A stretch of 64,000 nt of DNA from Serratia liquefaciens (GCA_012719855.1 JAAXZN010000059.1:62001-126000), one strand, 5' to 3'; numbered from the stretch's first letter, positions 1-8,499 are shown. Notes: generated by a model not told the origin, from the sequence alone. Made by a program: numbers and translations.

Positions 1-2
1 GG

Positions 3-233
3 GTAGGTAAAACGCTGCTGATTGCGCTGATTGAGCAGGCGCGGGCGATCGGCAAACACGTGATGGTGGCGGGCATTGAGTCCGGCAACCACGCGTCTGT
101 GCAGTTACACATTAATCTGGGCTTCGAGATGGTCGGCCGTATGAGCGAAGTGGGTGCCAAGTTCGGCAAATGGCTGGATTTGACCTTCCTGCAGCTGAAA
201 CTCGACGACGCCAGCGCACCGCCGAAGCGTTAA
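3..233 (+). CDS. GNAT family N-acetyltransferase, C-terminal part
   Basis: The 5' end lies outside the window; the last 76 codons are present and end in TAA. The residues GKTLLIALIEQARAIGKH, the SGNHASVQLHINLGF stretch and GKWLDLTFLQ match the acetyl-CoA-binding half and tail of the phosphinothricin / methionine-sulfoximine acetyltransferase group (Pat, YncA/MnaT). Those enzymes acetylate the amino group of glutamate-analogue amino acids in the cytosol. The following DMT-family gene starts 25 bases downstream on the same strand, so the two may be co-transcribed. Substrate assignment is by family resemblance only, and the active-site half of the protein cannot be seen. Confidence 0.8.
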   Translation, partial: VGKTLLIALIEQARAIGKHVMVAGIESGNHASVQLHINLGFEMVGRMSEVGAKFGKWLDLTFLQLKLDDASAPPKR

Positions 234-258
234 TGGCACTGCTAAAACCGAGATCGCT

Positions 259-702
259 ATGAATATCATGCTATTGCTGCTGGTGGCCGCCGGGATCAGC
301 CTGGTCATTCAGAACCTGTTGATGGTGCGTATCACCGAAAGCGTGTCGACGGTGCTGATTACGCTGGTGATCAACTCCAGCGTCGGTCTGGTGTTATTGA
401 TGGGGCTGCTGTTTGCCAAAAACGGCGTAGCTGCCCTGGCCGAAGTCACGGGTTCCCTGCGGCTGTGGATGTTGTTGCCTGGCTTATTGGGATCTTTTTT
501 TGTCTTTTCCGGCATTTTGGGTTACCAAAAGCTGGGGGCGGCAACCACCATTGCCGTGTTGGTGGCCAGCCAGTTGGTGGCGGGATTGATGGCCGATATT
601 TATAAGGCCGGGCCGGCGGCAATGCGTGAAAATTTGCCCGCGCTGCTGGGGGCCGTGTTGCTGGTGATTGGCGCTTTCCTGGTGGCCAGAAGAAGTTTTT
701 AA
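259..702 (+). CDS. DMT superfamily (DUF606/YdcZ-like) inner-membrane protein
   Basis: A 147-residue, almost wholly hydrophobic protein with about five predicted membrane helices (around residues 1-22, 32-53, 68-87, 92-110 and 122-142). Its size and the G/A/V/L-rich helices with a short basic tail (VARRSF) fit the half-size DUF606/YdcZ group of the drug/metabolite transporter superfamily, which often act as pairs or homodimers. It follows the GNAT acetyltransferase gene, and a rho-independent terminator lies directly after the stop. A role in export of amino-acid-like compounds with the upstream acetyltransferase is only a guess from position. No substrate can be read from the sequence. Confidence 0.75.
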   Translation: MNIMLLLLVAAGISLVIQNLLMVRITESVSTVLITLVINSSVGLVLLMGLLFAKNGVAALAEVTGSLRLWMLLPGLLGSFFVFSGILGYQKLGAATTIAVLVASQLVAGLMADIYKAGPAAMRENLPALLGAVLLVIGAFLVARRSF

Positions 703-710
703 AGCCTAAA

Positions 711-750
711 GAGCCCGTCGGGCTTTCCCCCGAACGGGCCTGTTTTTTAT
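711..750. terminator. Bidirectional rho-independent terminator
   Basis: GCCCGT at 713-718 pairs with ACGGGC at 734-739, followed by a T run (CTGTTTTTTAT). It sits between the stop of the DMT gene and the stop of the convergent siderophore receptor gene, so it probably serves both. Confidence 0.8.
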
Positions 751-754
751 TCGA

Positions 755-2941
755 TCAGAATGACAGGGTCATACCGGCGTAATACGCGCGCCCAGGTTCG
801 TTGTAAGTCGATGCCCCTTGGTTCTCGCGGTACAGCTGTTTGTCGAACAGGTTGCTGATACCGGCATTCAGGCGCAGATCCTTGGTCAGATCGTAATTCA
901 CGCCAACCGCGGCCACGGTGTAAGCTCCCACCTCATTGGTCGCCAGCGAACCGACTTCATTACGGCTTTCGGCATATTCACGTGGCTTTTGACGCCCATA
1001 GAATGTCCAGGTGAGGTTGGTCGAGAGTTTGTCGGTCACCTGATAATCCAGCATGGTGTTAACGGTGTATTTCGGGATCACGGAAAGCGGATTTCCGGTA
1101 TCCTTGTTCTCCGACGTGATCATATAGGTCGCGTTGGTACGCCAATTCAGCCGGTCTTTCACTACCGGGATCACCAGGTTGCCTTCAAGCCCTTCCACCA
1201 CCGCCTTGCCGCCGTTTTCCCAACGCAGAATGTTGTAGCCATTAGAGGCGTAGCCCACCAGATCGGTCCCGGAAACGATTTTGTTTTTATAATCGTTGCG
1301 GAAATAGGTGATGCCGGCGTTGAACCCTTCATAAGTGAACTCCAGGCCGACCTCTTTGTTGATGCTGACTTCCGGATCCAAATCCGCATTGCCCATCAGG
1401 TAGCAGCTCCCTGTCGCAATGTTGTTCGGGCAGCCGTTGCCGCGGGTGGCAAGCAGATAGCCTTCACTGGACTGGTACAGGTTGGGGGCTTTGAAGACGC
1501 GGGCGATCCCGGCTTTCAGTTTGAAATGGTCGCCAAGTTCCTGCGAGGCATTCAGGCTTGGGCTCCAGTTGCTGCCGAATTTGCTGTGATAATCAAAACG
1601 CATACCGGGGATCAGCAGGGTGCCGGGCACCACTTCGATATTATCTTCGAAGTACAGGGCGCTGAGTTCGGCGCTGTTTTTGGCGCTGCGCCCGGAAGGA
1701 TCGCCGGAAATATCGCCGATGGTGACGCCGCTGGCGTCGGTGACCTGCATGGAAGCCGGATCGTCGAGCTGCTCACGGTTCCACTCGGCCCCCAGGGTCA
1801 TGGTTTGTTCGAGCCACAGGTTGAGCGGCAGCGTCAATTCACCGGTGGTTCTGACATTTTTCAGCCGGCTGGTGTTGAATTGATCGCTGTTGATCATCCC
1901 CTCTACGCGCCCGGTTGAACCTTCCTGAAGGCGGGTATTGTTGGTTTTTTCGTAGTAAACGCCGACGCGTGACTGGCCCCAATCCCAGATGCCGTTATGG
2001 GTGATGCCATAAGTCTGGCGATACAGGCGGTTGGTTTCTTGTCCGTACAGTGACGAGACCAGATCGTTCGGGCTGAGATTACCGTTGCTGTACTGGGTGT
2101 CGCCGGCGTAGATATTGCCCTGACGGCTGTAGCCCAGCTCAAAATCAACGATCTGCGTCGGGGTCATTTTCCAGGAGAACAGGGCATTGACGTCTTTGTT
2201 ACGCACGCCTTCGTTGCCGGCAGCATAGGATCCGTTTTGTGCGGTGTTGATATCCGCCGCATCGGCGTCGGTCTTGTTAAAGTTACCGTACAGGCGCATG
2301 GTGAGCGCGTCGCCGGCCAACGGGCCGCTGAGGCTAAAGTTGGTGCGTTTCGTTGCGCCTTCCTTGTCGTTTTCAGGCTGGTTGGTAAACAGCGACAGGC
2401 TGCCATGCCAGTCATTGGTGGGGCGTTTGGTAATGATATTAATCACGCCGCCGGCGGCACCGGAACCGTAACGCGCCGCCGCTGGCCCGCGCAGCACTTC
2501 GATGCGCTCAACCATTTCCGCCGGCACCCAGTTGGTATCGCCGCGGGTGTCCCTTTCGCCGCGCCAGCTATAGCGAACTGAATTGCGCGACGTGGTGGGA
2601 ACGCCGTCGATTAAAATCAGCGTATTTTCCGGCCCCATGCCGCGTATATCGATCTGACGGTTATTGCCACGGCTGCCGCTGGCGCTGTTGCCGGTCAGGT
2701 TCACGCCGGGCATTTTGCGGATGATGTCGGATAAATCGTTGACCGGCGGATCCTTGGCGATGTCCTCGGCGGTAATAATGGAAACGCCAGGCTGCTGTTT
2801 TAATTGTTCTTCCGCCGGCGCCAAAACTACCATTTCCTCACTTTCCGCTGCCAAATCATCGGCAGCATAGCCGCTCCCGCTAATTAATCCCGCCAGCAAA
2901 ATCGCGCCTGGTTTCAATTTGAAAGAGTGTGTGTAAATCAT
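755..2941 (-). CDS. TonB-dependent catecholate siderophore receptor (FepA/PfeA type)
   Basis: A 728-residue outer-membrane ferric siderophore receptor. I chose the ATG at 2941 because AGGGATAAG precedes it; the longer reading frame would need a TTG. The N-terminus has a signal peptide ending near SGSGYA-ADD and a TonB-box-like EEMVVL around residues 35-40. A plug domain follows (RQIDIRGMGPENTLILIDG, IEVLRGPAAARYGSGAAGG). The segment SWRGERDTRGDTNWVP is typical of FepA/PirA/BfeA enterobactin receptors. The protein ends in a 22-strand barrel with terminal phenylalanine. No Fes, Ent or ABC genes are adjacent, so this is a standalone receptor that could use enterobactin or another catecholate. 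A Fur-box match about 45 bases upstream of the start predicts iron repression. Confidence 0.93.
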   Translation of the reverse strand: MIYTHSFKLKPGAILLAGLISGSGYAADDLAAESEEMVVLAPAEEQLKQQPGVSIITAEDIAKDPPVNDLSDIIRKMPGVNLTGNSASGSRGNNRQIDIRGMGPENTLILIDGVPTTSRNSVRYSWRGERDTRGDTNWVPAEMVERIEVLRGPAAARYGSGAAGGVINIITKRPTNDWHGSLSLFTNQPENDKEGATKRTNFSLSGPLAGDALTMRLYGNFNKTDADAADINTAQNGSYAAGNEGVRNKDVNALFSWKMTPTQIVDFELGYSRQGNIYAGDTQYSNGNLSPNDLVSSLYGQETNRLYRQTYGITHNGIWDWGQSRVGVYYEKTNNTRLQEGSTGRVEGMINSDQFNTSRLKNVRTTGELTLPLNLWLEQTMTLGAEWNREQLDDPASMQVTDASGVTIGDISGDPSGRSAKNSAELSALYFEDNIEVVPGTLLIPGMRFDYHSKFGSNWSPSLNASQELGDHFKLKAGIARVFKAPNLYQSSEGYLLATRGNGCPNNIATGSCYLMGNADLDPEVSINKEVGLEFTYEGFNAGITYFRNDYKNKIVSGTDLVGYASNGYNILRWENGGKAVVEGLEGNLVIPVVKDRLNWRTNATYMITSENKDTGNPLSVIPKYTVNTMLDYQVTDKLSTNLTWTFYGRQKPREYAESRNEVGSLATNEVGAYTVAAVGVNYDLTKDLRLNAGISNLFDKQLYRENQGASTYNEPGRAYYAGMTLSF

Positions 2942-2986
2942 GCATCTTATCCCTGAAAGTATGTGCAAATATTATTGAATAATTAT

Positions 2987-3005
2987 GATAACGATAACTA
3001 TTCTC
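2987..3005 (-). promoter_or_regulatory. Fur box upstream of the siderophore receptor
   Basis: Read on the minus strand the 19-mer GAGAATAGTTATCGTTATC matches 14 of 19 positions of the classical Fur consensus. It lies about 45 bases upstream of the receptor start, inside a very AT-rich promoter region, and predicts repression when iron is sufficient. Confidence 0.75.
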
Positions 3006-3149
3006 ATTTATTGTAAGGAAAGTGCAAATTCACAATATCTCCACAATGTCGTTTTGGGCGGAGTGTGTTTTTATCTGATTGATAAATTTATATTTAAAAT
3101 ATTTTTTTGATGATGAGCCTAAGTGGCGCAGGGCAGATGTAAAGCTAAA

Positions 3150-3175
3150 GCCCGCCTGGTTTTCCCCAAACGGGC
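3150..3175 (-). terminator. Probable terminator after the NmrA-type gene
   Basis: GCCCG at 3150-3154 pairs with CGGGC at 3171-3175 about 15 bases past the stop of the NmrA-type gene. The T tract that follows on the minus strand is interrupted, so strength is uncertain. Confidence 0.45.
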
Positions 3176-3190
3176 CAGATAAAAAAGGAA

Positions 3191-4078
3191 TTAATAGGCG
3201 AAAGCGGCCCGGTGTTTGCGGATAAACTCTGGCCAACGAACCGGCTCTTTGCCGGCAATTGTCGGGAAGTTGTCAAAGGTTTCTTCAACGCCGGGAATAT
3301 CGCGTTCGGCAATGCGGCGCAGGTTGTCGCCAACGCAGTTCATATAAGCCATTTCGGCGCCAGATTGCCGCATGTTCTCCAGGAAAATCCGGTAATCGAG
3401 CGCTTCATAGCGAAATGGCTGGCCCAGTATTTCCGTCAACATGGCCGCAATCTCGCCATAGGATTTGGCGTCATAACCCAGTCGATAGGTTTTGCCCGCA
3501 TGCTGTTCAGGGTGCAGCAGTGAACAGGCTGCCGCCAGCGCGACGTCTTCGCCGTCGACCCAACTGAAGGGAGCATCACCGGTGTATTGCTGAATGACGC
3601 CGTTGACCACCGCGGGAATGCCACCGTAGCCGATCAGATTTTGCATAAAGCACTCCGGCCGCAAATGCGTAAAGCTGAAACCCAATGCCTCAATATAACG
3701 TTCGATCAATTGATGCCAGGCCCAGTGAGCAATGGTGGTGTCGTCGCGGCCACAAGCACCGAGGTGCACAATATGCTGCACCCCGGCCTGTTTCGCCTTA
3801 TCGAGAAACACCTTGCTCTGGCGCAGCATGTCGACGGTATAGCCGGTCGCCAGAAAGGCGCGGTCAATACCCTGCAGCGCCGGCGCCAGCGTTTCTTCTT
3901 GATCAAAATCCATAATGACGGTGCTGATGCCCTGAGCGGTAAAAGGCTCGGCTTTTTTCGGGGAGCGTACCGCCGCCACCAGGGTAATGGTGGTGTCCGC
4001 CTGCAGGTTACGCAAAGTATCGCCGCCTATCTGGCCGGTGGCGCCGGTAATCAGCACCCTTGGTTTGTTTATGCTCAT
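3191..4078 (-). CDS. NmrA-like NAD(P)-binding oxidoreductase (atypical SDR)
   Basis: A 295-residue cytosolic Rossmann-fold protein. The dinucleotide-binding motif GATGQIGG occurs near residues 12-19. VRSPKKAE after beta-2 suggests NADP(H) preference. The stretch VQHIVHLGACG and the internal HLRPECFMQNL are typical of NmrA/HSCARG-like and QorB-like proteins, which may be quinone reductases or redox-sensing regulators. I chose the ATG at 4078 because AAGGG sits seven bases upstream; the longer frame would use a TTG. It diverges from a LysR regulator whose start is 144 bases away, so that regulator probably controls it. The substrate is unknown. Confidence 0.82.
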   Translation of the reverse strand: MSINKPRVLITGATGQIGGDTLRNLQADTTITLVAAVRSPKKAEPFTAQGISTVIMDFDQEETLAPALQGIDRAFLATGYTVDMLRQSKVFLDKAKQAGVQHIVHLGACGRDDTTIAHWAWHQLIERYIEALGFSFTHLRPECFMQNLIGYGGIPAVVNGVIQQYTGDAPFSWVDGEDVALAAACSLLHPEQHAGKTYRLGYDAKSYGEIAAMLTEILGQPFRYEALDYRIFLENMRQSGAEMAYMNCVGDNLRRIAERDIPGVEETFDNFPTIAGKEPVRWPEFIRKHRAAFAY

Positions 4079-4222
4079 CAATAAACCCTTGTCATGGTCG
4101 GTTGTTGAATCGGGCCTGGCCCTGAGGATGTGTTACCAGATAGAGTTTACGGGGAATAAATTTCCTATTTAGGCTATAAATTACCAAGTTTATGGAATTA
4201 AATTCATTGATGGTGGCGGGCT

Positions 4223-5155
4223 ATGTTTTCTTCCGAACGACTCAAAGGTATCGATCTGTTTGTCTGCGTAGCCGATCTGGGCAGCTTTACGGCCGCCGCA
4301 GAACGCCTGAATTTAACCGGTTCCGCCATCAGCAAAGGCATTGCCCGTCTGGAGGGGCGGCTGCAGGTTCGCCTGTTTAACCGGACCACGCGGCGTTTGT
4401 CGCTGACCGACGCGGGGCAAACCTTTTACCGCACCTGCACCAGCGTATTGGGCGAGCTGGAAGAAGCGGAGCTTGCCATGCAGGCCGAAAATGCCGAGCC
4501 ACGGGGAAGGGTGCGCATCGATCTTCCCGCAGCCTATGGTCGTCTGCATGCTTTACCGGTGATCCTCAAGCTGATTGAGGATCACCCGCTGTTAATGCCG
4601 CATATTTCGTTTTCCGACCGCTTTGTCGATCCTGTGATAGAGGGTATCGATATTATTGTGCGTATCGGCGGCGCGGATATTTGGCCGAATGCTTTAGGGC
4701 ACTGTTATCTGGGGGCGCAGCGGCATATTTTCTGCGCTTCACCGGCCTATGTGAAAAAGCGCGGCGTGCCGAACAACGAACAGGATTTGGATAATCACAG
4801 CTGCGTGGTTTACGGCGAAGGTAACGGCATGCTTACCCCCTGGCATTTTGCCGGCGCGCAGGCGAATAACAGCGAGAAAAGGGTGTTGTCGGCGCGGGTG
4901 GCTATCGGCGATGCAGAAGGGCAGCTTACCGCCGTTTTGGCTGGGCACGGCATTGCGCAGTTGCCCACCTGGTTGGTGAAACGGCAGCTTGCAGATGGCT
5001 CGCTGGTGGAGGTATTGCCTCATCTGGCAACCGATGGATTACCGATAAATCTGGCCTGGCTCAAGAGCCGCCAGGCGCTGCCGAAAGTTCGCGCATTATT
5101 GAAGATCCTGACTGACAATCTGGGGCCAGATGGCAGCATGACGGAGCGCGCCTGA
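4223..5155 (+). CDS. LysR-family transcriptional regulator
   Basis: A 310-residue LysR-type regulator. Residues 1-60 form the winged helix-turn-helix (FTAAAERLNLTGSAISKGIARLE, with RLFNRTTRRLSLTDAG in the wing). A periplasmic-binding-protein-like effector domain occupies the remainder, in the CrgA/DsdC-like group often labelled LysR substrate-binding 2. It is divergent from the NmrA-type reductase gene, the usual arrangement for autoregulation plus control of the neighbour. The shared 144-base intergenic region is AT-rich and contains the partly symmetrical GGAATAAATTTCC at 4153-4165, a possible half of a LysR site. The inducer is unknown. Confidence 0.9.
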   Translation: MFSSERLKGIDLFVCVADLGSFTAAAERLNLTGSAISKGIARLEGRLQVRLFNRTTRRLSLTDAGQTFYRTCTSVLGELEEAELAMQAENAEPRGRVRIDLPAAYGRLHALPVILKLIEDHPLLMPHISFSDRFVDPVIEGIDIIVRIGGADIWPNALGHCYLGAQRHIFCASPAYVKKRGVPNNEQDLDNHSCVVYGEGNGMLTPWHFAGAQANNSEKRVLSARVAIGDAEGQLTAVLAGHGIAQLPTWLVKRQLADGSLVEVLPHLATDGLPINLAWLKSRQALPKVRALLKILTDNLGPDGSMTERA

Positions 5156-5187
5156 GGCTTGCCAGGCAGTCAGCGGCGGAAAAAGGC

Positions 5188-5787
5188 TCAGGAAATGGCG
5201 GCGGCGAGGTTGCGCAATTCCGGCAACACGCCCAAATTTTTCTCCTGCACGATATCCTGACAAACTTTCAGGATCACCGCTTTGACCACATCGGAGCTTC
5301 GCATCAGGTTCTGTTGTTCCATTAGGCTATTTACTTCAGCGAGCTGTTTTTTAGTGACTTTCATCGACAGCCGTTTCGACGCTTTGGCATTTGCCAGCTC
5401 GCTGCCTAACAGCGCTTTCAGCCCTTCCTGATGGTAGTAACCGGTGGTCAGCGCATGAAGGTAATACAGGATCAGCGTCTTATGAAAATCTTCGCCCAGT
5501 GAAGCATCTATTTTCTGCGTGGCGACGCTAAGAATATCGAGATAATGCGCCGGAACCCGGACTTCCAGCGCCGACTTGTTATGTTCAAACTCGTTTTTAA
5601 TTTGCGGCGTGGATTGAGCAGGGACACTGACCACGGTGTCGCACTGGTTACAAACCGCGGCCAGAATATTCTTCACCGTGCCACGTCGATCGCTGAAGTC
5701 CACGTCGCGTAAACGATAAGTCGCGATAGATTTCCCGCAGTGGTGACACAGAACGGCGCGCGTATCGCCTTCTTTAACAATTTTCAC
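5188..5787 (-). CDS. MqsA-like zinc-finger antitoxin with ribbon-helix-helix-like C-terminus
   Basis: A 199-residue protein. The first ~60 residues carry two CxxC pairs (C14/C17 and C46/C49) around RLRDVDFSDRRGTVKNI, resembling the YgiT/MqsA zinc-binding domain that neutralises MqsR. The C-terminal half differs from MqsA, which carries an Xre-type helix-turn-helix. Here residues about 139-180 (RLSMKVTKKQLAEV, then RSSDVVKAVILKVCQDI) look like a beta-helix-helix ribbon-helix-helix fold, with a weaker similar unit at 73-112. It lies 18 bases downstream of the toxin-like gene with AAGGAG before its ATG. This toxin-first order matches mqsRA. Family assignment of the finger is fairly sure; the RHH reading is my inference. 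Confidence 0.62.
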   Translation of the reverse strand: MKIVKEGDTRAVLCHHCGKSIATYRLRDVDFSDRRGTVKNILAAVCNQCDTVVSVPAQSTPQIKNEFEHNKSALEVRVPAHYLDILSVATQKIDASLGEDFHKTLILYYLHALTTGYYHQEGLKALLGSELANAKASKRLSMKVTKKQLAEVNSLMEQQNLMRSSDVVKAVILKVCQDIVQEKNLGVLPELRNLAAAIS

Positions 5788-5805
5788 TTTGAACTCCTTG
5801 TCGAT

Positions 5806-6102
5806 TTATTGGTGCACGCTGATAAAGATGACGTCGGGTTCCATAAAATAAAATTTTACGTACCAGTAGCAACCGGACTGCCAGGGTTGAAGAATGTGAA
5901 CGTCAGTAGCGGCATCCTGATGATGTGGACGGCACTGATATGCATCTCCGGAAGTTTTCCTGATAAGTTCGATTACCCCGTTTTTATCAACCTGACCAGT
6001 GGCAAACAGATTCTTGACATCGATGTTGCCACGTACCTCATGGTCATACGCGCCTTGCTGAAGACAGCGTATAGCGAGCTTTTTTACGTCCCTGAATCCC
6101 AT
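5806..6102 (-). CDS. MqsR-like toxin candidate
   Basis: A 98-residue protein. I chose the ATG at 6102 because GGAG lies five bases upstream, whereas the longer ATG at 6138 would overlap the operator-like inverted repeat. The pattern GFRDVKKL near the start, a helix reading NGVIELIRKTSGDAY, and the tail YWYVKFYFMEPDVIFISVHQ align by eye with MqsR. MqsR has RLSQVKKL, a NVIIGLSESDFYKS helix, and a VYLKITVIHDVLIVSF tail. MqsR is a RelE/YoeB-superfold mRNA interferase. Together with the adjacent zinc-finger antitoxin gene this supports a type II toxin-antitoxin operon. Sequence identity is low, so another small RNase fold is possible. Confidence 0.55.
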   Translation of the reverse strand: MGFRDVKKLAIRCLQQGAYDHEVRGNIDVKNLFATGQVDKNGVIELIRKTSGDAYQCRPHHQDAATDVHILQPWQSGCYWYVKFYFMEPDVIFISVHQ

Positions 6103-6117
6103 CTTATCTCCGTATAT

Positions 6118-6137
6118 TGTACGATATTTTACGTACA
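6118..6137. promoter_or_regulatory. Inverted repeat, likely autoregulatory operator of the toxin-antitoxin pair
   Basis: TGTACG at 6118-6123 and CGTACA at 6132-6137 form a perfect 6-bp inverted repeat with an 8-base AT-rich centre, just upstream of the toxin start and its Shine-Dalgarno. The position suits a binding site for the DNA-binding antitoxin. Confidence 0.5.
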
Positions 6138-6295
6138 TGCAAGGTGTCTGAACAATTTCGTAGCACTCACTCTACCGGCGATAGCGAGGGGGAAGTTAAG
6201 TGATGAACGTGTGTCGCGGGGAGAAAAGACGAAAAGGCGAAGCGCTGCGCAAACTGATGCAACGCGTACCAACGATGGCGGACAAAAATGCGAGA

Positions 6296-6323
6296 AGCCC
6301 GCTCAGGTTTCCCTGAGCGGGCT
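6296..6323. terminator. Strong 12-bp hairpin, terminator after mesD
   Basis: AGCCCGCTCAGG (6296-6307) pairs perfectly with CCTGAGCGGGCT (6312-6323) around a TTTC loop. On the minus strand a T5 run follows six bases after the stem, so it should end the mesX-mesD transcript. The rest of the 6138-6381 gap shows no gene. Confidence 0.8.
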
Positions 6324-6381
6324 CAAATAGGGTTTTACCACTTCGCACATTTATCCGCCGGAAGCAGGATATTGGGCGAAG

Positions 6382-7413
6382 TTACTTTGCTAAGAGCTCT
6401 CTGCGGATGATCTCTGCACCTGCGCTTAAGGCATTGAGTTTGCCTGTGGCTACCCGACGCGATAAAGGTGCCATGCCGCAGTTGGTCGAAGGGTAGAGTT
6501 TGTCGGCATCGACAAACTGAAGCGCCTTCCGCAATGTATTGGCCACTTCCTCCGGGGTTTCTATGGTATTGGTCGCCACGTCAATGGCCCCGACCATCAC
6601 TTTTTTACCGCGGATCAGTTCAAGCAGATCCATAGGAACATGCGAGTTATGACATTCCAGCGAGATGATATCGATATTCGAGGTTTGCAGTTTGGGGAAC
6701 GCTTCTTCATATTGTCTCCACTCTGACCCCAGCGTCTTCTTCCAATCCGTATTGGCCTTGATGCCATAGCCATAGCAGATATGTACCGCCGTTTCACATT
6801 TAAGCCCTTCAATGGCTCTTTCCAGGGCGGCGATCCCCCAATCATTCACCTCATCAAAAAAAACGTTAAAGGCGGGTTCATCAAACTGGATAATATCGAC
6901 GCCCGCAGCTTCTAATTCTTTGGCTTCCTGATTGAGGATCTTGGCAAATTCCCAGGCCAGTTTTTCGCGGCTCTTATAGTGGTTATCATAAAGCGTATCG
7001 ATCATCGTCATCGGACCTGGCAGGGCCCATTTGATGGGTTGCTTGGTCAACTGACGTAAAAACTTGGCATCTTCCACAAAAACGGGTTTTTGACGCGCCA
7101 CAGCGCCAACCACGGTCGGTACGCTCGCATCGTAGCGATTACGGATTTTAACCACCTCACGCTTCTCGAAATCAACGCCGCTCAGGTGCTCGATAAACGT
7201 AGTGACAAAGTGTTGGCGCGTTTGCTCACCATCGCTGACAATGTCGATGCCTGCCCGCAGTTGATCTTCCAGGGACAAGCGAAGGGCATCTTGTTTTCCC
7301 TCAATTAATTCCTCATTTTGCAGTTTCCACGGTGACCAAAGTGTCTCAGGTTGTGCAAGCCAGGAAGGTTTCGGCAAACTGCCGGCAGTCGAAGTTGGGA
7401 GCAAAATTTTCAT
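6382..7413 (-). CDS. mesD: Folate-independent methionine synthase MesD (core MetE-like)
   Basis: A 343-residue protein equal to the C-terminal catalytic barrel of MetE, without MetE's N-terminal folate-binding half. Zinc and homocysteine residues are visible: H211 and C213 in HICYGYG, E253 in SLECHNSH, and C312 in STNCGMAPLS. The motif QFDEPAF is also present. It is translated after a DUF1852 gene (mesX) with a 27-base gap. That pairing defines the MesD/MesX family, in which the methyl donor is not methyl-tetrahydrofolate and activity in its known hosts needs the DUF1852 partner and oxygen. I used the ATG at 7413; the longer frame would need a TTG. A terminator follows. Confidence 0.85.
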   Translation of the reverse strand: MKILLPTSTAGSLPKPSWLAQPETLWSPWKLQNEELIEGKQDALRLSLEDQLRAGIDIVSDGEQTRQHFVTTFIEHLSGVDFEKREVVKIRNRYDASVPTVVGAVARQKPVFVEDAKFLRQLTKQPIKWALPGPMTMIDTLYDNHYKSREKLAWEFAKILNQEAKELEAAGVDIIQFDEPAFNVFFDEVNDWGIAALERAIEGLKCETAVHICYGYGIKANTDWKKTLGSEWRQYEEAFPKLQTSNIDIISLECHNSHVPMDLLELIRGKKVMVGAIDVATNTIETPEEVANTLRKALQFVDADKLYPSTNCGMAPLSRRVATGKLNALSAGAEIIRRELLAK

Positions 7414-7440
7414 AATCAATGACCTTTTATTTTCGGTTAA

Positions 7441-8499
7441 TCAAAGAGCGTAGTGAGCAGACCATTGCTCAAGAATGTTCTTGTAGGGTTTGATGAAATG
7501 CTCTTCAGTAAATTTCCCCTGCTCAATAGCCAACTGGCTGCGTTCTTCTCGGTCATAAACAATTTTTGTCAACGAATGATCCTGCTGATTCAGGCTCGGC
7601 TGATAATATTGCCCTGCGGCAGAGTTCGCATTGTAAATCTCAGGCCGATAAATTTTCTGGAAAGTCTCCATCGTGCTGATGGTACTGATAAGCTCAATAT
7701 CAGTGTAATCACTCAGCAAATCGCCGGAGAAATAAAAGGCCAAAGGCGCAACGCTATTTTTCGGCATAAAGTAGCGAACCTGTAACCCCATTTTTTCGAA
7801 ATATTTCTCAGTCAAAGAGGAATCATTTTGCTGATACTCTATGCCCAATACAGGGTGCTGGTTACCCGTCCGCTGATAAGTGTCCTTACTTGAGACGCTT
7901 AAGCAGATTACCGGTGACTTTTTAAAATTCTCTTTGTACTCAGCTGAGTTGACGAAATACTTGAATATGTTGCCGTGCAGGTCGCCAAAATCATCTGGAA
8001 TGCTAAAACCAGGTTTGTTTTTGTTGTGCTCTAGCAGCAATACGCTGAAGTCATAATCTCGCACATAAGAAGAGAAGTTATTCCCGACAATGCCTTCAAT
8101 CCGCTGGTGAGTTTTTTTATCAATAATGTTGGTTTTTAATATCTCAATCACTGGGAAGGTATTGCCATTGCCTTCAATGCTCATCTCGACAGAAATGATT
8201 TCAAGCTCGACAGAGTAACGATCGCCTTTTGGGTTGTCCCAATGCGCTAATGTATTGAAACGATTATCAATCATTGTCAATGTGTTGCGCAGATTCTCCT
8301 GGCGATTTTTTCCTCGGGCCAAATTAGCAAAATTGGTGGTAATACGCGTATTTTCAGAGGGGTTATAATCCTCATCGAAAAGGCTGCGCTTAATCGTAAA
8401 TGTAAAGTCTCTGCTCATCGCGATGTTGCACCCTAAGTTCTGAGATGAAAACTGAATTGGCTTCTTGATTTCGTAGAAGTTACTGGTTTGTTCGCTCAT
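7441..8499 (-). CDS. mesX: MesX, DUF1852 partner of MesD
   Basis: A 352-residue soluble protein of family DUF1852 (MSEQTSNFYEIKKPIQFSS at the start, conserved SFTIKRSLFDEDYNP-like and LAHWDNPKGDRYS-like segments). Homologues are genetically required for MesD to make methionine, possibly supplying the methyl group or activating the enzyme; the chemistry is not settled as far as I know. Here it is the first gene of a two-gene minus-strand operon with mesD. It is clearly more AT-rich than the neighbouring core genes, which hints at acquisition. No membrane segments, signal peptide or cofactor motifs are evident. Confidence 0.85.
   Translation of the reverse strand: MSEQTSNFYEIKKPIQFSSQNLGCNIAMSRDFTFTIKRSLFDEDYNPSENTRITTNFANLARGKNRQENLRNTLTMIDNRFNTLAHWDNPKGDRYSVELEIISVEMSIEGNGNTFPVIEILKTNIIDKKTHQRIEGIVGNNFSSYVRDYDFSVLLLEHNKNKPGFSIPDDFGDLHGNIFKYFVNSAEYKENFKKSPVICLSVSSKDTYQRTGNQHPVLGIEYQQNDSSLTEKYFEKMGLQVRYFMPKNSVAPLAFYFSGDLLSDYTDIELISTISTMETFQKIYRPEIYNANSAAGQYYQPSLNQQDHSLTKIVYDREERSQLAIEQGKFTEEHFIKPYKNILEQWSAHYAL

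Noticed and set aside
818..1918. 366-codon open frame opposite the siderophore receptor gene
   Set aside because: It is antisense to a clearly conserved receptor, has no ribosome site and no recognisable motifs; typical of GC-rich antisense frames.
5740..6330. 196-codon open frame on the plus strand across the MqsRA-like pair
   Set aside because: It runs antisense through both toxin-antitoxin genes and the operator, and has no ribosome site or conserved features.
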